The translations under genes were made by a program, and so were the position numbers. A DNA stretch of 64,000 nucleotides from Deltaproteobacteria bacterium (GTDB lineage Bacteria > Myxococcota_A > Polyangia > Polyangiales > Ga0077539): positions 1 to 64,000 of the forward strand of contig CANJUR010000006.1 of NCBI GenBank assembly GCA_947477565.1, written 5' to 3'. How positions within the stretch are numbered: position 1 is the stretch's first letter; every line of letters starts with the position of its first letter. The notes below the pieces were generated by a model. It was not told the DNA's origin. It searched no databases and was given only the letters and a program-made list of their open reading frames with translations. Positions 8,372 to 17,294 of this stretch are shown piece after piece.

Positions 8372-9793
8372 GTGGAAATCCGGCTGTTCCAGGAGAGCGG
8401 CGCAGATGTTGGGCGGCTCTGGCGCTTCGACGCTGGTCGGGTACGCATCGGTCGGTCGCCAGAAAACGAACTCGCGTTGAATCCTGAGCAGGATCTCGAC
8501 GCATCGAGTCGGCACTGCGAGATCGGCTGGCAGAACGGCTCCTGGGTCGTGTGCGATCTTGGCAGTCGGAATGGGACATTCATCAATGGCGCCCGGGTAC
8601 AGCAGCAGGCACTCCGAGCCGGGGATGTCCTCCTGTTGGGAGCGATTGGACCCCGCTTTCGAGTAGATCTCTTGGTAGAAAACTCTTCGATATCTTCGAT
8701 AGTTGCTTCCCCGGCGTCGGCTGGACGGGGGAGCCCAACTGCGGCGCTAGTCCAGATTCCATCGGCGCCTTTGCCTAGAGAAGCCTCTTCGGTTGGGCAA
8801 TCGTTTGCTGCGGGACTGCCCGAAGGTGCGCAGGTAGGTCGGCGCACGGTCGCGCTGATGATCGATCAGGCGATCGTTGCCTCCAACGCTCGGCGATCTG
8901 ATCGAGGTTTAAAACTCGCGCTGGTTTTGCTCGTTGGAATCGTGGTCACGTCACTTTCTTTCGGGGCTTTTATCCTGTTTGACCGTGTGCGGAGCCCCGA
9001 GTCAGAGTTGGCAGAGAGGGTGCCCGCCGGGGGCGATCCGAGCACTGCGGGCTCGCGGCTCGCAACTGCCAACGAGGCGACCATCTACATGCTCGCATAC
9101 CGGCGACCAGGGACCGATCGGGCCCAGGGTTTCTGCACCGGCTTCGCGGTCGCGCGGGAGATCATCGCGACCAATGCGCACTGTGTGCAGGTCGCCAATG
9201 ATGAGATTGCACGGGGATCACAGATCATAGCGCTTCGCAACAAGGCCCCAGGAGTCGCGGTTCCAGCTCGGCCAGTGTACCTCGACGCGCGCTTTCGGGA
9301 TGCGCGCTTCTCTCGCGAGGGTACCGGGTATGATGTCGGCTTGATGAGGGTAGCAGGCGCACTTCCCGCCTTCGCACGACTCGCCACGGAGGCTGAATTG
9401 TTCGCTCTGCACGAAGGTGATGCCGTTTTCGTGTACGGCTTCCCCGGTATGACCATGAACGAAAGTTCGCCGGTGGCGACGATCACGCTTGGGTTGATCA
9501 ATCGCGTGACCAACTTTCAGGATGGCATCGCAGAGCCCGCATCCGCGCAGAAGCTTCAGCACAGCGCGCAGACCTCCGGAGGCTCATCGGGAAGTCCGAT
9601 TTTCCTGCCCAGTGGCAGCGTCGTTGGTATCAACGCGGGTAGTCTTTCGGACGAGGAGCGGCAGATCGTGATCGATCCGAGTAACGGGCAGCGACGTGAG
9701 GTAGGGGTCAATCGTGGGTCCAACTTCAAGTATGGGATGCGCGCTGACCTGATTCGGCAGGGTCTCGTTTCGGTGGGTGTGATTGGGCTATGA
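8372..9793 (+). CDS. FHA domain - transmembrane helix - trypsin-like protease fusion
   Basis: This encodes 473 residues from a GTG start. An N-terminal FHA domain (residues 15-95: VRIGRSPENELAL, SSRHCEIGW, LGSRNGTFI) is followed by a linker and one membrane helix (LALVLLVGIVVTSLSFGAF, about 180-200). The C-terminal domain is a chymotrypsin-fold serine protease. The predicted triad is His270 (ATNAHC), Asp321 (GYDVGL) and Ser406 (GGSSGSP). The topology puts FHA in the cytoplasm and the protease in the periplasm, so phosphothreonine binding inside could control proteolysis outside. It has a degradation-enzyme-like core without PDZ domains, unlike DegP/HtrA. It lies 36 bases after the PP2C gene. 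The fusion itself is clear; the signalling direction is inferred. Confidence 0.9.
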   Translation: MEIRLFQESGADVGRLWRFDAGRVRIGRSPENELALNPEQDLDASSRHCEIGWQNGSWVVCDLGSRNGTFINGARVQQQALRAGDVLLLGAIGPRFRVDLLVENSSISSIVASPASAGRGSPTAALVQIPSAPLPREASSVGQSFAAGLPEGAQVGRRTVALMIDQAIVASNARRSDRGLKLALVLLVGIVVTSLSFGAFILFDRVRSPESELAERVPAGGDPSTAGSRLATANEATIYMLAYRRPGTDRAQGFCTGFAVAREIIATNAHCVQVANDEIARGSQIIALRNKAPGVAVPARPVYLDARFRDARFSREGTGYDVGLMRVAGALPAFARLATEAELFALHEGDAVFVYGFPGMTMNESSPVATITLGLINRVTNFQDGIAEPASAQKLQHSAQTSGGSSGSPIFLPSGSVVGINAGSLSDEERQIVIDPSNGQRREVGVNRGSNFKYGMRADLIRQGLVSVGVIGL

Positions 9794-9867
9794 TTTTTAG
9801 GGCGGTGGCATTTTTGAAGGCGGGAGCATAGTCTCGCGACCCGCGGGTTCGAGCGCATATCGAGGCC

Positions 9868-11571
9868 ATGGCGAAGCTGGTGATCATCGGGCCGGACGGT
9901 CCTCAAGAGCGCGACCTTGCGACGGTAAACTCGCTTGGACGCCATCCGAACAACAGCATCCAGCTGCTCGATCGGATCGTGTCCAAGGAGCATTGCTTCG
10001 TAGAGTTGCGTGGCAATCGTTGGGTTCTCCGCGATCTCGGGTCGCTTAACGGCACCTACATCAACGATCAGCGGGTGGCGGGAGAATCATTCCTCTCGCA
10101 CGGTGATCAGATCGCGCTGGGCAATACCCGGGCGGTCTTCCATGACGTCGCTGCGGTACCGCCGCCGTCCGCTGCGTTGTCGGCGCAGGTAGCTTTGGTC
10201 ACCAAGCCGGTCGCGCGCCATGTACCGCCGATCGGTGCCCCGCCGCGTGCCCCGCCGCTGCCCGCTGGACCGGCGGTGGCTGCCCCGACCGAACGACCGT
10301 TGCAGTCGGTGCGCAACGTCACCATCGGTGGCGCGCAGATGGAGTCGCACGTCCGCACGAAGATCGCGGCGGAGATGCAGCAGTTCCTGCCCGAGCGCTC
10401 GCTGCAGGACGTAGAAGTGCTGCGTCGCGACTACGAGAAGCTCCGGATCTGTTACGAGCTACAGCGGTCCATTGGCGCCGAACTCGACCTTGATCGGTTA
10501 TTAGAGAAGATCCTTGAGCGCTCATTCGACCTGCTGTCGGCGGACCGTGGGGTGATCCTGCTCTTCGAAGATGGCGAACTGAAACCGCGTTGTTCGCGGG
10601 CGAAACGTGCGGGCCCAGAGGAGTTTGTCGCTTCCCGCGCGGTTGTTGGGCAGGTGGTCAAGGAGAAGGTCGCCGTTCTCTCGAGCGATGCGAAGGTTGA
10701 CCCGCGCTTCTCCGAGTCGAAATCCATCATCATGACCGGGATCCGAAGCTCGATGGCGGTTCCTCTGCTCCACAAGAGCGAGCTGCTCGGAGTGATGATG
10801 GTCGATTCGCAGAACCCCAACGCGTTCGGCGAGAAGGACCTCCAACTCTTCACTAACATTGCCAATCAGGCAGCCCTCTTCATTGCCAATGCGGCCCTCG
10901 CGCAGCACCTCGAGCAGGAGGCACTTGCCCGGGCGCGCTTTCAGCGACTGCTCTCTCCCGCCATCGCTGAACTCGTGGTGTCGGGAAAACTTGAGTTGAA
11001 GCAGGGCGGCGAGCCGCGAGTTACCACGATGCTCTTCACGGACATACGCGGGTTCACCTCCCGCTCGGAGACGATGCGCGCTGAAGACATCGTGCAAATG
11101 CTCAACGACTACTTCGAGCGCATGGTGGAGATCGTTTTCCGCTTCGAGGGCACGCTCGATAAGTTCGTCGGCGACGAGATCATGGCGCTCTTCGGTGCGC
11201 CGGTGTCCGCTCCCGATGATCATGTTCGAGCGGTGAAGTGCGCGCTGGCGATGCTTGAAGAACTTAGGAATTTCAACCGCGAGCGCGAGAGCCAGGGGCT
11301 CCCAAGCTTTGAGATTGGAGTGGGCATCAATACGGGCGAGGTCGTTGCGGGCTACATCGGTAGCTCGAAGGCCATGCAGTACACCGTGATCGGGGCCCCG
11401 GTGAACCTCGCCGCCCGGCTGTGCTCGGCGGCCAAGGGAATGCAAATTCTGCTTTCCGAGAACACAAGGAGCCTCGTGCAGGATGTGTTCGAACTTGAGG
11501 AACTCGAGCCAATCTCACCCAAGGGTATCGCGCAGCCGGTAAGGGTCTTTCAGGTCTTGCGCGAGCGCTGA
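9868..11571 (+). CDS. FHA-GAF-class III adenylate/guanylate cyclase
   Basis: This encodes 567 residues. An FHA domain (residues 20-95: LGRHPNNSIQLL, VSKEHCFVEL, LGSLNGTYIN) is followed by a Pro/Ala linker. A GAF domain (about 195-345) is introduced by a helix ELQRSIGAELDLDRLLEKIL. The cyclase homology domain covers about 385-560. Metal-binding residues are Asp392 (LFTDIRGF) and Asp436 (FVGDEIMA). The base-contacting pair is Lys432 and Thr506, and the transition-state residues are Asn513 and Arg517. A Lys/Thr pair is typical of class IIIb cyclases, so cAMP is the likelier product. Ala510 replaces the Asp usually found in the VIGD motif. It is predicted soluble. Its last base is shared with the accA start. 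Confidence 0.92.
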   Translation: MAKLVIIGPDGPQERDLATVNSLGRHPNNSIQLLDRIVSKEHCFVELRGNRWVLRDLGSLNGTYINDQRVAGESFLSHGDQIALGNTRAVFHDVAAVPPPSAALSAQVALVTKPVARHVPPIGAPPRAPPLPAGPAVAAPTERPLQSVRNVTIGGAQMESHVRTKIAAEMQQFLPERSLQDVEVLRRDYEKLRICYELQRSIGAELDLDRLLEKILERSFDLLSADRGVILLFEDGELKPRCSRAKRAGPEEFVASRAVVGQVVKEKVAVLSSDAKVDPRFSESKSIIMTGIRSSMAVPLLHKSELLGVMMVDSQNPNAFGEKDLQLFTNIANQAALFIANAALAQHLEQEALARARFQRLLSPAIAELVVSGKLELKQGGEPRVTTMLFTDIRGFTSRSETMRAEDIVQMLNDYFERMVEIVFRFEGTLDKFVGDEIMALFGAPVSAPDDHVRAVKCALAMLEELRNFNRERESQGLPSFEIGVGINTGEVVAGYIGSSKAMQYTVIGAPVNLAARLCSAAKGMQILLSENTRSLVQDVFELEELEPISPKGIAQPVRVFQVLRER

Positions 11572-12530
11572 TGGCGACCCTGGATTTTGAGCGTCCGCTT
11601 CGCGATCTAGAGCAAAGGATCGAGGCGCTGAAGGCCGCCGTGTGTCTCCCCGGGGCGGGAGAGGCGATCGCCGACGAACTTGAGCGCCTGGAAGCTGCCG
11701 CGCACCGCCTGGAAGAAAACCTCTTCGGCGACCTGGGGGTCTGGGCGCGGGTTCGCCTCTCCCGGCATCCCGAGCGCCCGACAACCCTCGACGCCATCGG
11801 AGCCCTCCTCGAAGACTTCGTCGAACTCCGTGGAGATCGAGCCTTTCGAGATGATCCGGCGATCGTGGGAGGTCTCGCTCGCTACCATGGACGACCCGTC
11901 GTGGTGCTCGGTCACCAGAAGGGACGCGGGGTGCGCGACAACGTTCGGCGCAACTTCGGGATGCCCCACCCAGAAGGTTACCGGAAGGCGCTTCGGTTGA
12001 TGGATCTGTCCGCGCGATTTGGTCGCCCGTTGCTGACCTTCGTCGACACACCAGGGGCATTTCCGGGCCTCGGGGCTGAGGAGCGTGGGCAGTCGGAGGC
12101 CATCGGGCAGTGCCTGATGAAGCTGTCGTCGCTGACGGTTCCGGTGGTTTCGACGGTGCTCGGAGAAGGCGGATCGGGTGGTGCGCTCGCGCTCGCAGTC
12201 GCCAACAGGGTGCTCATGCTCGAGCACGCCACCTACGCTGTCATCACGCCGGAAGGCTGCGCGTCGATCCTGTGGAAGGACGGCTCGCGTGCGCCCGAAG
12301 CCGCCCGCGCGATGCGCATGACCGCGGCAGAAGTTTTCTCCGCGGGCGTCGCGGACGAGGTCATCCCAGAGCCGGTGGGCGGTGCGCACCGTGATCCCAG
12401 GGAGGCCCTGCGGCGAGTCGATGAGGCCGTCGGACGCCACCTCGATGCTCTGCGCAGGCTCGGCCCCGAGGAGATTCGCGACGACCGCTACCAGCGCTTC
12501 CGTGCGCTCGGCGAATACACTGAAGTGTAA
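11571..12530 (+). CDS. accA: Acetyl-CoA carboxylase carboxyltransferase subunit alpha
   Basis: This 319-residue protein carries out the second half-reaction of acetyl-CoA carboxylase with AccD, moving the carboxyl group from biotin to acetyl-CoA to give malonyl-CoA for fatty acid synthesis. Family hallmarks are RHPERPTTLDAI, ELRGDRAF, GHQKGR, the acyl-CoA site FVDTPGAFPGLGAEERGQSE and the GEGGSGGALALAVANRVLM segment. Length fits the family. The ATG overlaps the cyclase stop by one base, so it is probably the last gene of the FHA operon, an unusual place for a housekeeping subunit. accD, accB and accC are not in the window. Confidence 0.96.
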   Translation: MATLDFERPLRDLEQRIEALKAAVCLPGAGEAIADELERLEAAAHRLEENLFGDLGVWARVRLSRHPERPTTLDAIGALLEDFVELRGDRAFRDDPAIVGGLARYHGRPVVVLGHQKGRGVRDNVRRNFGMPHPEGYRKALRLMDLSARFGRPLLTFVDTPGAFPGLGAEERGQSEAIGQCLMKLSSLTVPVVSTVLGEGGSGGALALAVANRVLMLEHATYAVITPEGCASILWKDGSRAPEAARAMRMTAAEVFSAGVADEVIPEPVGGAHRDPREALRRVDEAVGRHLDALRRLGPEEIRDDRYQRFRALGEYTEV

Positions 12531-12557
12531 AGTCCTGGAGGCGGGCCAATGATCGGC

Positions 12558-14090
12558 TCAGAACTCCATCCCTAGACGAGCGGTGACCATCCCGATGCGG
12601 CCGAGTCCACGACCTGCTGCGTCATCGAACGCCCGCCCCGCGAACAGGACTCCCCCCTGCAGTCCGGCGGTGAGGGTTACATTACCAGGTAAAGGGAAGC
12701 GCCCGTGAAGGCCGAGGTCAAGCTCGAGGCCGAGGTCATGCTTCGTCGCGTCGCCGCCCCGGAAATTGCGCGAACTGCCGTAGATTTGCACAGAGGTCGG
12801 GTCGATCCAGTCCGAGGTCGCGACGCCGAGCACTGCGCCGGCGCGGAGGTCGAGGTAGCGGCCAAGGTTCACAACCGCGGTGGGGTAAAGGTAGGCCGCG
12901 CCGACCACGCCACCGTTGGAGGGTAGGAGTCGGCGACCGTTGGTGCCGCTCGCGCCGAGCGTGGCGTCCCCTGCGATAACTGCCGATCGGGCGGTCTCCC
13001 ATGCGATGAGTTCGGGAAAGAGAATCAGGCCGACCCGGTGGCTCGGGTTGAACGAGAGACGCTGCTGAACAGCATCGAGGGGGTTGCTATCACCCGAGGC
13101 GTAGCCGCCCTCGAGGGAGAAGCGGTAGCGGTTGGGGCGCTCGATGCCCACGCGTGCAGCGCCACCGAACTGAAGCACGTCGTGGGTATCCACGGAGTGC
13201 GTTCGCGCTGAATTGGTGGAGCCATCGATCAGGGCGAGCTCCACGCCCGCGAAGACCCTCGCGGTGCGATCGGGTGTCGGCCAGTCCCAGTGCGCGAAGA
13301 AATCGCCGAGCAAGACACGGAGGAAATCGCCGTCTCGAAACGACACGTCCCGGTACGAAGCAAGCGCCCCGATCCGGTGCCGGTCGCAGTCCGCGCGGCA
13401 CGAGTGGTCTTGATAGTAGGCCGCGGCGACGCCCTGAATTGCCAGATCTCCATCGACCAGCGCCACGAGGCGGTCGCGGTACACAAGGTCACCGGCGAGG
13501 GCGACGACGAAGTCGGAGTCGCGCCCCGCGGGACGGGTGACGAACGCGACGCGCTCGACGAGGTCGCCGTAGCGGTAGTCACCAAAGACGGGCGCTCGCT
13601 CGCCGTCGTTGGCGACGACGCCGAGGCCCCAGGTGAAGCCCTGCTGGCCGATACGAAAGATGCCGACCGGGGACTCCCACTCGACATACCCCTGCCGGAG
13701 GTCGATGACGCCGTACGGGAAGATCTCGCCTCGCGGTTCGCGCGCGAGCCCGACGTCCACCGCCGCGTTGTCGGGCACCACCGCGCGGGCCACGTCGAGC
13801 TCGAAAAACACCCGCAACCGCTCTCCGATGGAGACCTGCGGAAGAAGGCGCAGCCACGAATCGAAGAAGAGGTTCTGTCCGAGCGAGGGCAACTGATCGA
13901 GGCGACCTGGAGTGGTCGCCAGCGGGATGTTTGTCAGTGCCGAGTATCGGAGCTGAACCTCACCAGGAATCTCGATGCGCAATAACGGACCCTCCGCGTC
14001 GGAGGTGTTCGGCGCAGGCTGCGAGAGCGCGCTGCGGGAGCCAATCGAGAACGCGAACGCGAGAGCGAGGCCAGAAAGACGGGTACGCAT
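12558..14090 (-). CDS. Outer-membrane beta-barrel protein
   Basis: This encodes 510 residues with a cleavable signal peptide (MRTRLSGLALAFAFSIG, then SALSQPAP). The body consists of many amphipathic strands with aromatic girdle residues (GYVEWESPVGIFRIGQQGFT, FRDGDFLRVLLGDFFAHWDW, HDLGLELDLGLHGRFPL). It ends in ARLGMEF, and a terminal Phe is typical of BAM-assembled barrels. The strand number suggests a porin or exporter of 16 or more strands. Segments such as WGLGVVANDGERAPVFGDYRYGD resemble alginate-export-like porins, but I cannot name the substrate. One short loop has two Cys (HSCRADCDRHR). It converges on accA and is divergent from the MopE-like lipoprotein gene, with 97 bases between them. 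Confidence 0.8.
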   Translation of the reverse strand: MRTRLSGLALAFAFSIGSRSALSQPAPNTSDAEGPLLRIEIPGEVQLRYSALTNIPLATTPGRLDQLPSLGQNLFFDSWLRLLPQVSIGERLRVFFELDVARAVVPDNAAVDVGLAREPRGEIFPYGVIDLRQGYVEWESPVGIFRIGQQGFTWGLGVVANDGERAPVFGDYRYGDLVERVAFVTRPAGRDSDFVVALAGDLVYRDRLVALVDGDLAIQGVAAAYYQDHSCRADCDRHRIGALASYRDVSFRDGDFLRVLLGDFFAHWDWPTPDRTARVFAGVELALIDGSTNSARTHSVDTHDVLQFGGAARVGIERPNRYRFSLEGGYASGDSNPLDAVQQRLSFNPSHRVGLILFPELIAWETARSAVIAGDATLGASGTNGRRLLPSNGGVVGAAYLYPTAVVNLGRYLDLRAGAVLGVATSDWIDPTSVQIYGSSRNFRGGDATKHDLGLELDLGLHGRFPLPGNVTLTAGLQGGVLFAGRAFDDAAGRGLGRIGMVTARLGMEF

Positions 14091-14187
14091 GGAGCGAATG
14101 GTTGCGGACGCTATCGTCGCGGCCGTGACCGTGACAAGGTGTGCCTGCGGTGGGACACCAGCGCGGCGTACGCGCTATGGTTCGAGC

Positions 14188-15753
14188 GTGCGACGTGTGT
14201 TGCTCTCGGGTTTCTTCGTTATCCATGTGCTTTGCGGGTGTTCGGGGTCCGATCGGCCGTCCGGGCTGGTGGGCGATGGTTCGCTTCAGTTGACCGACGC
14301 GGTCAGCGATTTCGGTGCGTCACTGGATACCGCGACTCGCCTCGACGTAGTGCCGGTCGATCCGTGTCGTGATTCGCCGTGCGGACCCGTCGAACGTTGC
14401 GGCGCAGACGTCGACGGTGGTCGCGGGATGGGCAATGGCCTCGACGACAACTGCAACGGACTGATCGACGAGTTGTGTGCGTGCACCCCAGGGGAGATGC
14501 GGCCCTGCTTCCCCGGCGCGATGGACCGTCGGGGTATCGGTGCGTGCGCCGACGGCACGGCGCGCTGTACCGAACTTGCGTCGTGGATCGGAAACGAGTG
14601 TCGCGATGCGACTCTGCCGGTCGAGGAGATTTGCAATCATCGCGACGACGACTGCGACGGCGCCACGGACGAGGAACTGACGGACTGCGCCTCTGCGTTG
14701 GCGTGCCCTGCGAGCGCGAGCGCGGTTCCGCTGGTGGAGTTTCGTTACGACGGAACAATGATCGATCCGACGGCGACTGCGTTTCGGTGGTCGCTCGTGT
14801 GCCCGGCTGGACTTGCACCGTGCCCGGTGCCGACCGGGGAGGGGGCGATGCTGCGGGTGACTGTTCCTCGGGCGGGGCGATACGAACTTACGCTGCAGTC
14901 CACCCGTGTGGGCGGCGAGGAGCGTTGCACATTTCCTCTGTACGCTCAGGGGCGCGGTCTGCGGGTCGAACTCGACTGGGATCGCAAGGGGGGAATCAAC
15001 TCCGTAGGCGCTGACATGGACTTGCACCTCGCGATCATCGATCGGCGGCGGAGCCAGTCGTCCCGTTGGTTCACTGTGGATGATTGCTATTTCCAGACGG
15101 GTCGCTCGCCGGGCGGCACCGTCCATTGGAATGTCGATGAGCGGGACACCCGCTTCGCTCCGTCGGCGACGAGTGAGTTGTGCGAGGCATCGCCTCCACC
15201 GCACGGAGAAATGTGGCGTGCCGCGGGGCGATGTTGGAATCCGCGGCTCGACGTGGACGACCTCGTCTGCGATCCCGCGATCACCGATGGTCGCGACGCC
15301 CGGTTTTGCTTCTCGGAAAACGCTGCGGTGGACGATCCACCGGACGATGTCACCTTCCGCGTGGGTGTGAATTTCTATCGCGACCACGGGCTCTGCGATG
15401 GGACCGATCCCATCGATGACATTGTGCATCCGGTGCTCGCGGTCAGTTGCGGCGGACTTACGCGCGCGGCCGTTGGCAGCGTCGAGGACGGCCTCGTGGC
15501 GATGAGTTGTCGTGACAACCCGATGATCGGCAGCGCCAACTGGACCTGGATCGCCGCAGACATCCGCTTTGCAGCCAACGTGTGCGGGGCGCGCGACTGC
15601 CGCGTGACGCCGCTCCGGGCGAGCGCCGGGAGGTTTACCCAATGCAGTCGGGTCACCGCCGACGCGGACGTGTGTCAGGACGAGCGGGGGAGGGTATTCG
15701 TACGGCGCCTGGGGTCGCGACCGGTCGATGTTGAGTTCGCCGAGACGCCTTGA
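14188..15753 (+). CDS. Surface lipoprotein with MopE-type metal-binding motifs
   Basis: This encodes 521 residues starting at GTG, followed by a lipoprotein signal (VRRVLLSGFFVIHVLCGCSG) with Cys in the lipobox. Two copies of the MopE-like putative metal-binding motif follow (GLDDNCNGLIDE near residue 75 and ICNHRDDDCDGATDEE near 140). These Asp/Asn-rich loops occur in many myxobacterial surface proteins and are thought to bind calcium or another metal. The C-terminal two thirds form a Cys-rich beta domain (VELDWDRKGGINSVGADMDL, then WFTVDDCYFQ). The frame is open upstream into the divergent barrel gene, but the GTG at 14188 starts the signal. Function is unknown; a surface-exposed or secreted role is inferred. 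Confidence 0.85.
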   Translation: MRRVLLSGFFVIHVLCGCSGSDRPSGLVGDGSLQLTDAVSDFGASLDTATRLDVVPVDPCRDSPCGPVERCGADVDGGRGMGNGLDDNCNGLIDELCACTPGEMRPCFPGAMDRRGIGACADGTARCTELASWIGNECRDATLPVEEICNHRDDDCDGATDEELTDCASALACPASASAVPLVEFRYDGTMIDPTATAFRWSLVCPAGLAPCPVPTGEGAMLRVTVPRAGRYELTLQSTRVGGEERCTFPLYAQGRGLRVELDWDRKGGINSVGADMDLHLAIIDRRRSQSSRWFTVDDCYFQTGRSPGGTVHWNVDERDTRFAPSATSELCEASPPPHGEMWRAAGRCWNPRLDVDDLVCDPAITDGRDARFCFSENAAVDDPPDDVTFRVGVNFYRDHGLCDGTDPIDDIVHPVLAVSCGGLTRAAVGSVEDGLVAMSCRDNPMIGSANWTWIAADIRFAANVCGARDCRVTPLRASAGRFTQCSRVTADADVCQDERGRVFVRRLGSRPVDVEFAETP

Positions 15754-15756
15754 GGC

Positions 15757-16854
15757 TTAGCGCCGAGGCAGAGGCGGAGGTGGCTGCGTAAAGTGGCTGC
15801 CGCGATGTCCAGCAAGGCGGAGACGCGCACGGACGGCCTCGCGCTGCCGTTCCTTGTACTCGACGTGCGACGCGGCTCCCGTGTCGTTTTGGCTATCGGT
15901 GAGTTGGTCCACGAGTTGAAACTCGGTGAGGACGAACACCACCGGGCCGAGGGAGCGCACGTTTTTTGGAGCTTTCTCAAGCACCTCCCGCGGGAGACGC
16001 ACGGGCAGATCGACGACGAAGTGGATTACCCGATAGCTCGGTGCGCTGAAGCGGTTGTCCACAAGTTGCGCAACCGCGTCCCTGCGAATGTGTGAATCCG
16101 GGTTGTCGAAGAGCGCGCCCAGATGTGGGTGTCGTTCGACGAGGTCGCGCGGGTTGACGAGCGTGTTCTTGCTCTCGTTGGGGATGATGTAGTTGAACGG
16201 GAACAGTCGGCGCGACAGGTAGTTGAGCACCGGGAGCACGTCGTCCGGGCTGCGGGTGACGATGCGAAAGCGGAGCTTGTCGTAGATCTGTGCGGCGATG
16301 GTATCGCTCTTCGAAAGGAGCTTCGTGTAGAGCGAGTCGCGCGTCTTGCGACCGCCCTTGAACTGCACGATCGGCAGTCCCGAGGAGAGCATCTCGCCCA
16401 TCACGCGGAAGATCTTCGCCTCGACGAGTTGGAACACCTGAGCGTCCGAGAGTGGCAGCGAGAAAAGCAGTTCGCGACCCTGCAGGTGATGGATGATGTG
16501 CATCACTTTGAGGATCACGCAGGCGCACACCTGCCGATGGCCACGTCCAGAGGCGATGCTCAGGAGGGACTCTACGCTGGCAGTCTCGATGGGCCCCGGG
16601 ACGGGATACTCGTAGTTGCGGCGCAGGTAGTCGATCGCCTCGCGCTTGATCGCATCAAGGCGCGCTGCGTCCTGTGCGTCTTCCGGGTGAAACTCCTGCA
16701 CGCGGAGGAATTCCTCGGCGTCATAGCGGTCGCCGAGGTGGAGTCGCCTCCAGTCGATCGCGGAGTCACCGCGGAGGATGTTCCAGAGGGTGTCGAGGTC
16801 ACCGAGGGTGAACTCATCGACGGTGCGAAACCCTATCGACCGGAGATCGGACAT
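15757..16854 (-). CDS. Conserved deltaproteobacterial-type protein (TIGR04552-like)
   Basis: This 365-residue protein without signal or membrane segment starts MSDLRSIGFRTVDEFTLGDL. A segment near residues 200-235 (AQIYDKLRFRIVTRSPDDVLPVLNYL) faintly resembles the substrate-binding core of RelA/SpoT-type nucleotidyltransferases. The following VIHFVVDLPVRLPREV has the spacing of their second half. The rest is helical, and a basic Pro-rich tail ends PPPPLPRR. From memory it looks like the TIGR04552 family, whose function is unknown. Sequence upstream of the ATG at 16854 is open but low-complexity. The nucleotidyltransferase idea is inference only. The small membrane protein gene lies 22 bases upstream on the same strand. 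Confidence 0.7.
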   Translation of the reverse strand: MSDLRSIGFRTVDEFTLGDLDTLWNILRGDSAIDWRRLHLGDRYDAEEFLRVQEFHPEDAQDAARLDAIKREAIDYLRRNYEYPVPGPIETASVESLLSIASGRGHRQVCACVILKVMHIIHHLQGRELLFSLPLSDAQVFQLVEAKIFRVMGEMLSSGLPIVQFKGGRKTRDSLYTKLLSKSDTIAAQIYDKLRFRIVTRSPDDVLPVLNYLSRRLFPFNYIIPNESKNTLVNPRDLVERHPHLGALFDNPDSHIRRDAVAQLVDNRFSAPSYRVIHFVVDLPVRLPREVLEKAPKNVRSLGPVVFVLTEFQLVDQLTDSQNDTGAASHVEYKERQREAVRARLRLAGHRGSHFTQPPPPLPRR

Positions 16855-16876
16855 GGGTAGCGGTGGGGGACGAGAG

Positions 16877-17080
16877 TCAGTTGTGGACGCTGGTCGATGC
16901 GGAAACCACCTCGGCGCCGTTGCTCTGAGGTGCGCGCTGCCGCCCGAGCTGGAGCGTTCCGACAAAGAGACCGAGCGTGAGTACCAGCGCCGTGGCGTTG
17001 CCTACGATCGCATGCTCACAACCCGCAGCGGACATCGCCGCCACCATCAACCAGACTGCCTTGGACTGTGCCTTCAACAT
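16877..17080 (-). CDS. Small membrane protein (67 residues)
   Basis: This short frame starts MLKAQSKAVWLMVAAMSAAG and has GGAGAG eleven bases before the ATG. It has two hydrophobic stretches, AVWLMVAAMSAAGC and IVGNATALVLTLGLFVGTL, separated by a Cys that could also be read as a lipobox, and a polar C-terminus. The composition is clearly protein-like, and the frame is co-oriented and closely spaced with the downstream TIGR04552-like gene, which supports it being real. The function is unknown. Confidence 0.5.
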   Translation of the reverse strand: MLKAQSKAVWLMVAAMSAAGCEHAIVGNATALVLTLGLFVGTLQLGRQRAPQSNGAEVVSASTSVHN

Positions 17081-17294
17081 CTTCGGGGTCTCTCCGTAAC
17101 GCTAGCGAAACAGGTATTTAGTCGGGACCCGACGTTGGGTCTCCGTAAGCCAATCAGAAGAGCTCAGGCAAAGTGCGGGCAACTTTTAGTCTCGAGAGCG
17201 GACCGACCGCAACCCTAAAACCACATCACCGACCCATTGAACCCCGGACAAAGACTTGACAGGTCGCCATTGTTTGTGCAGTGGTCCGCGAATC

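Noticed and set aside
17256-17261. TTGACA as a -35 promoter box for parA
   Set aside because: No -10-like sequence is found 16-18 bases downstream.
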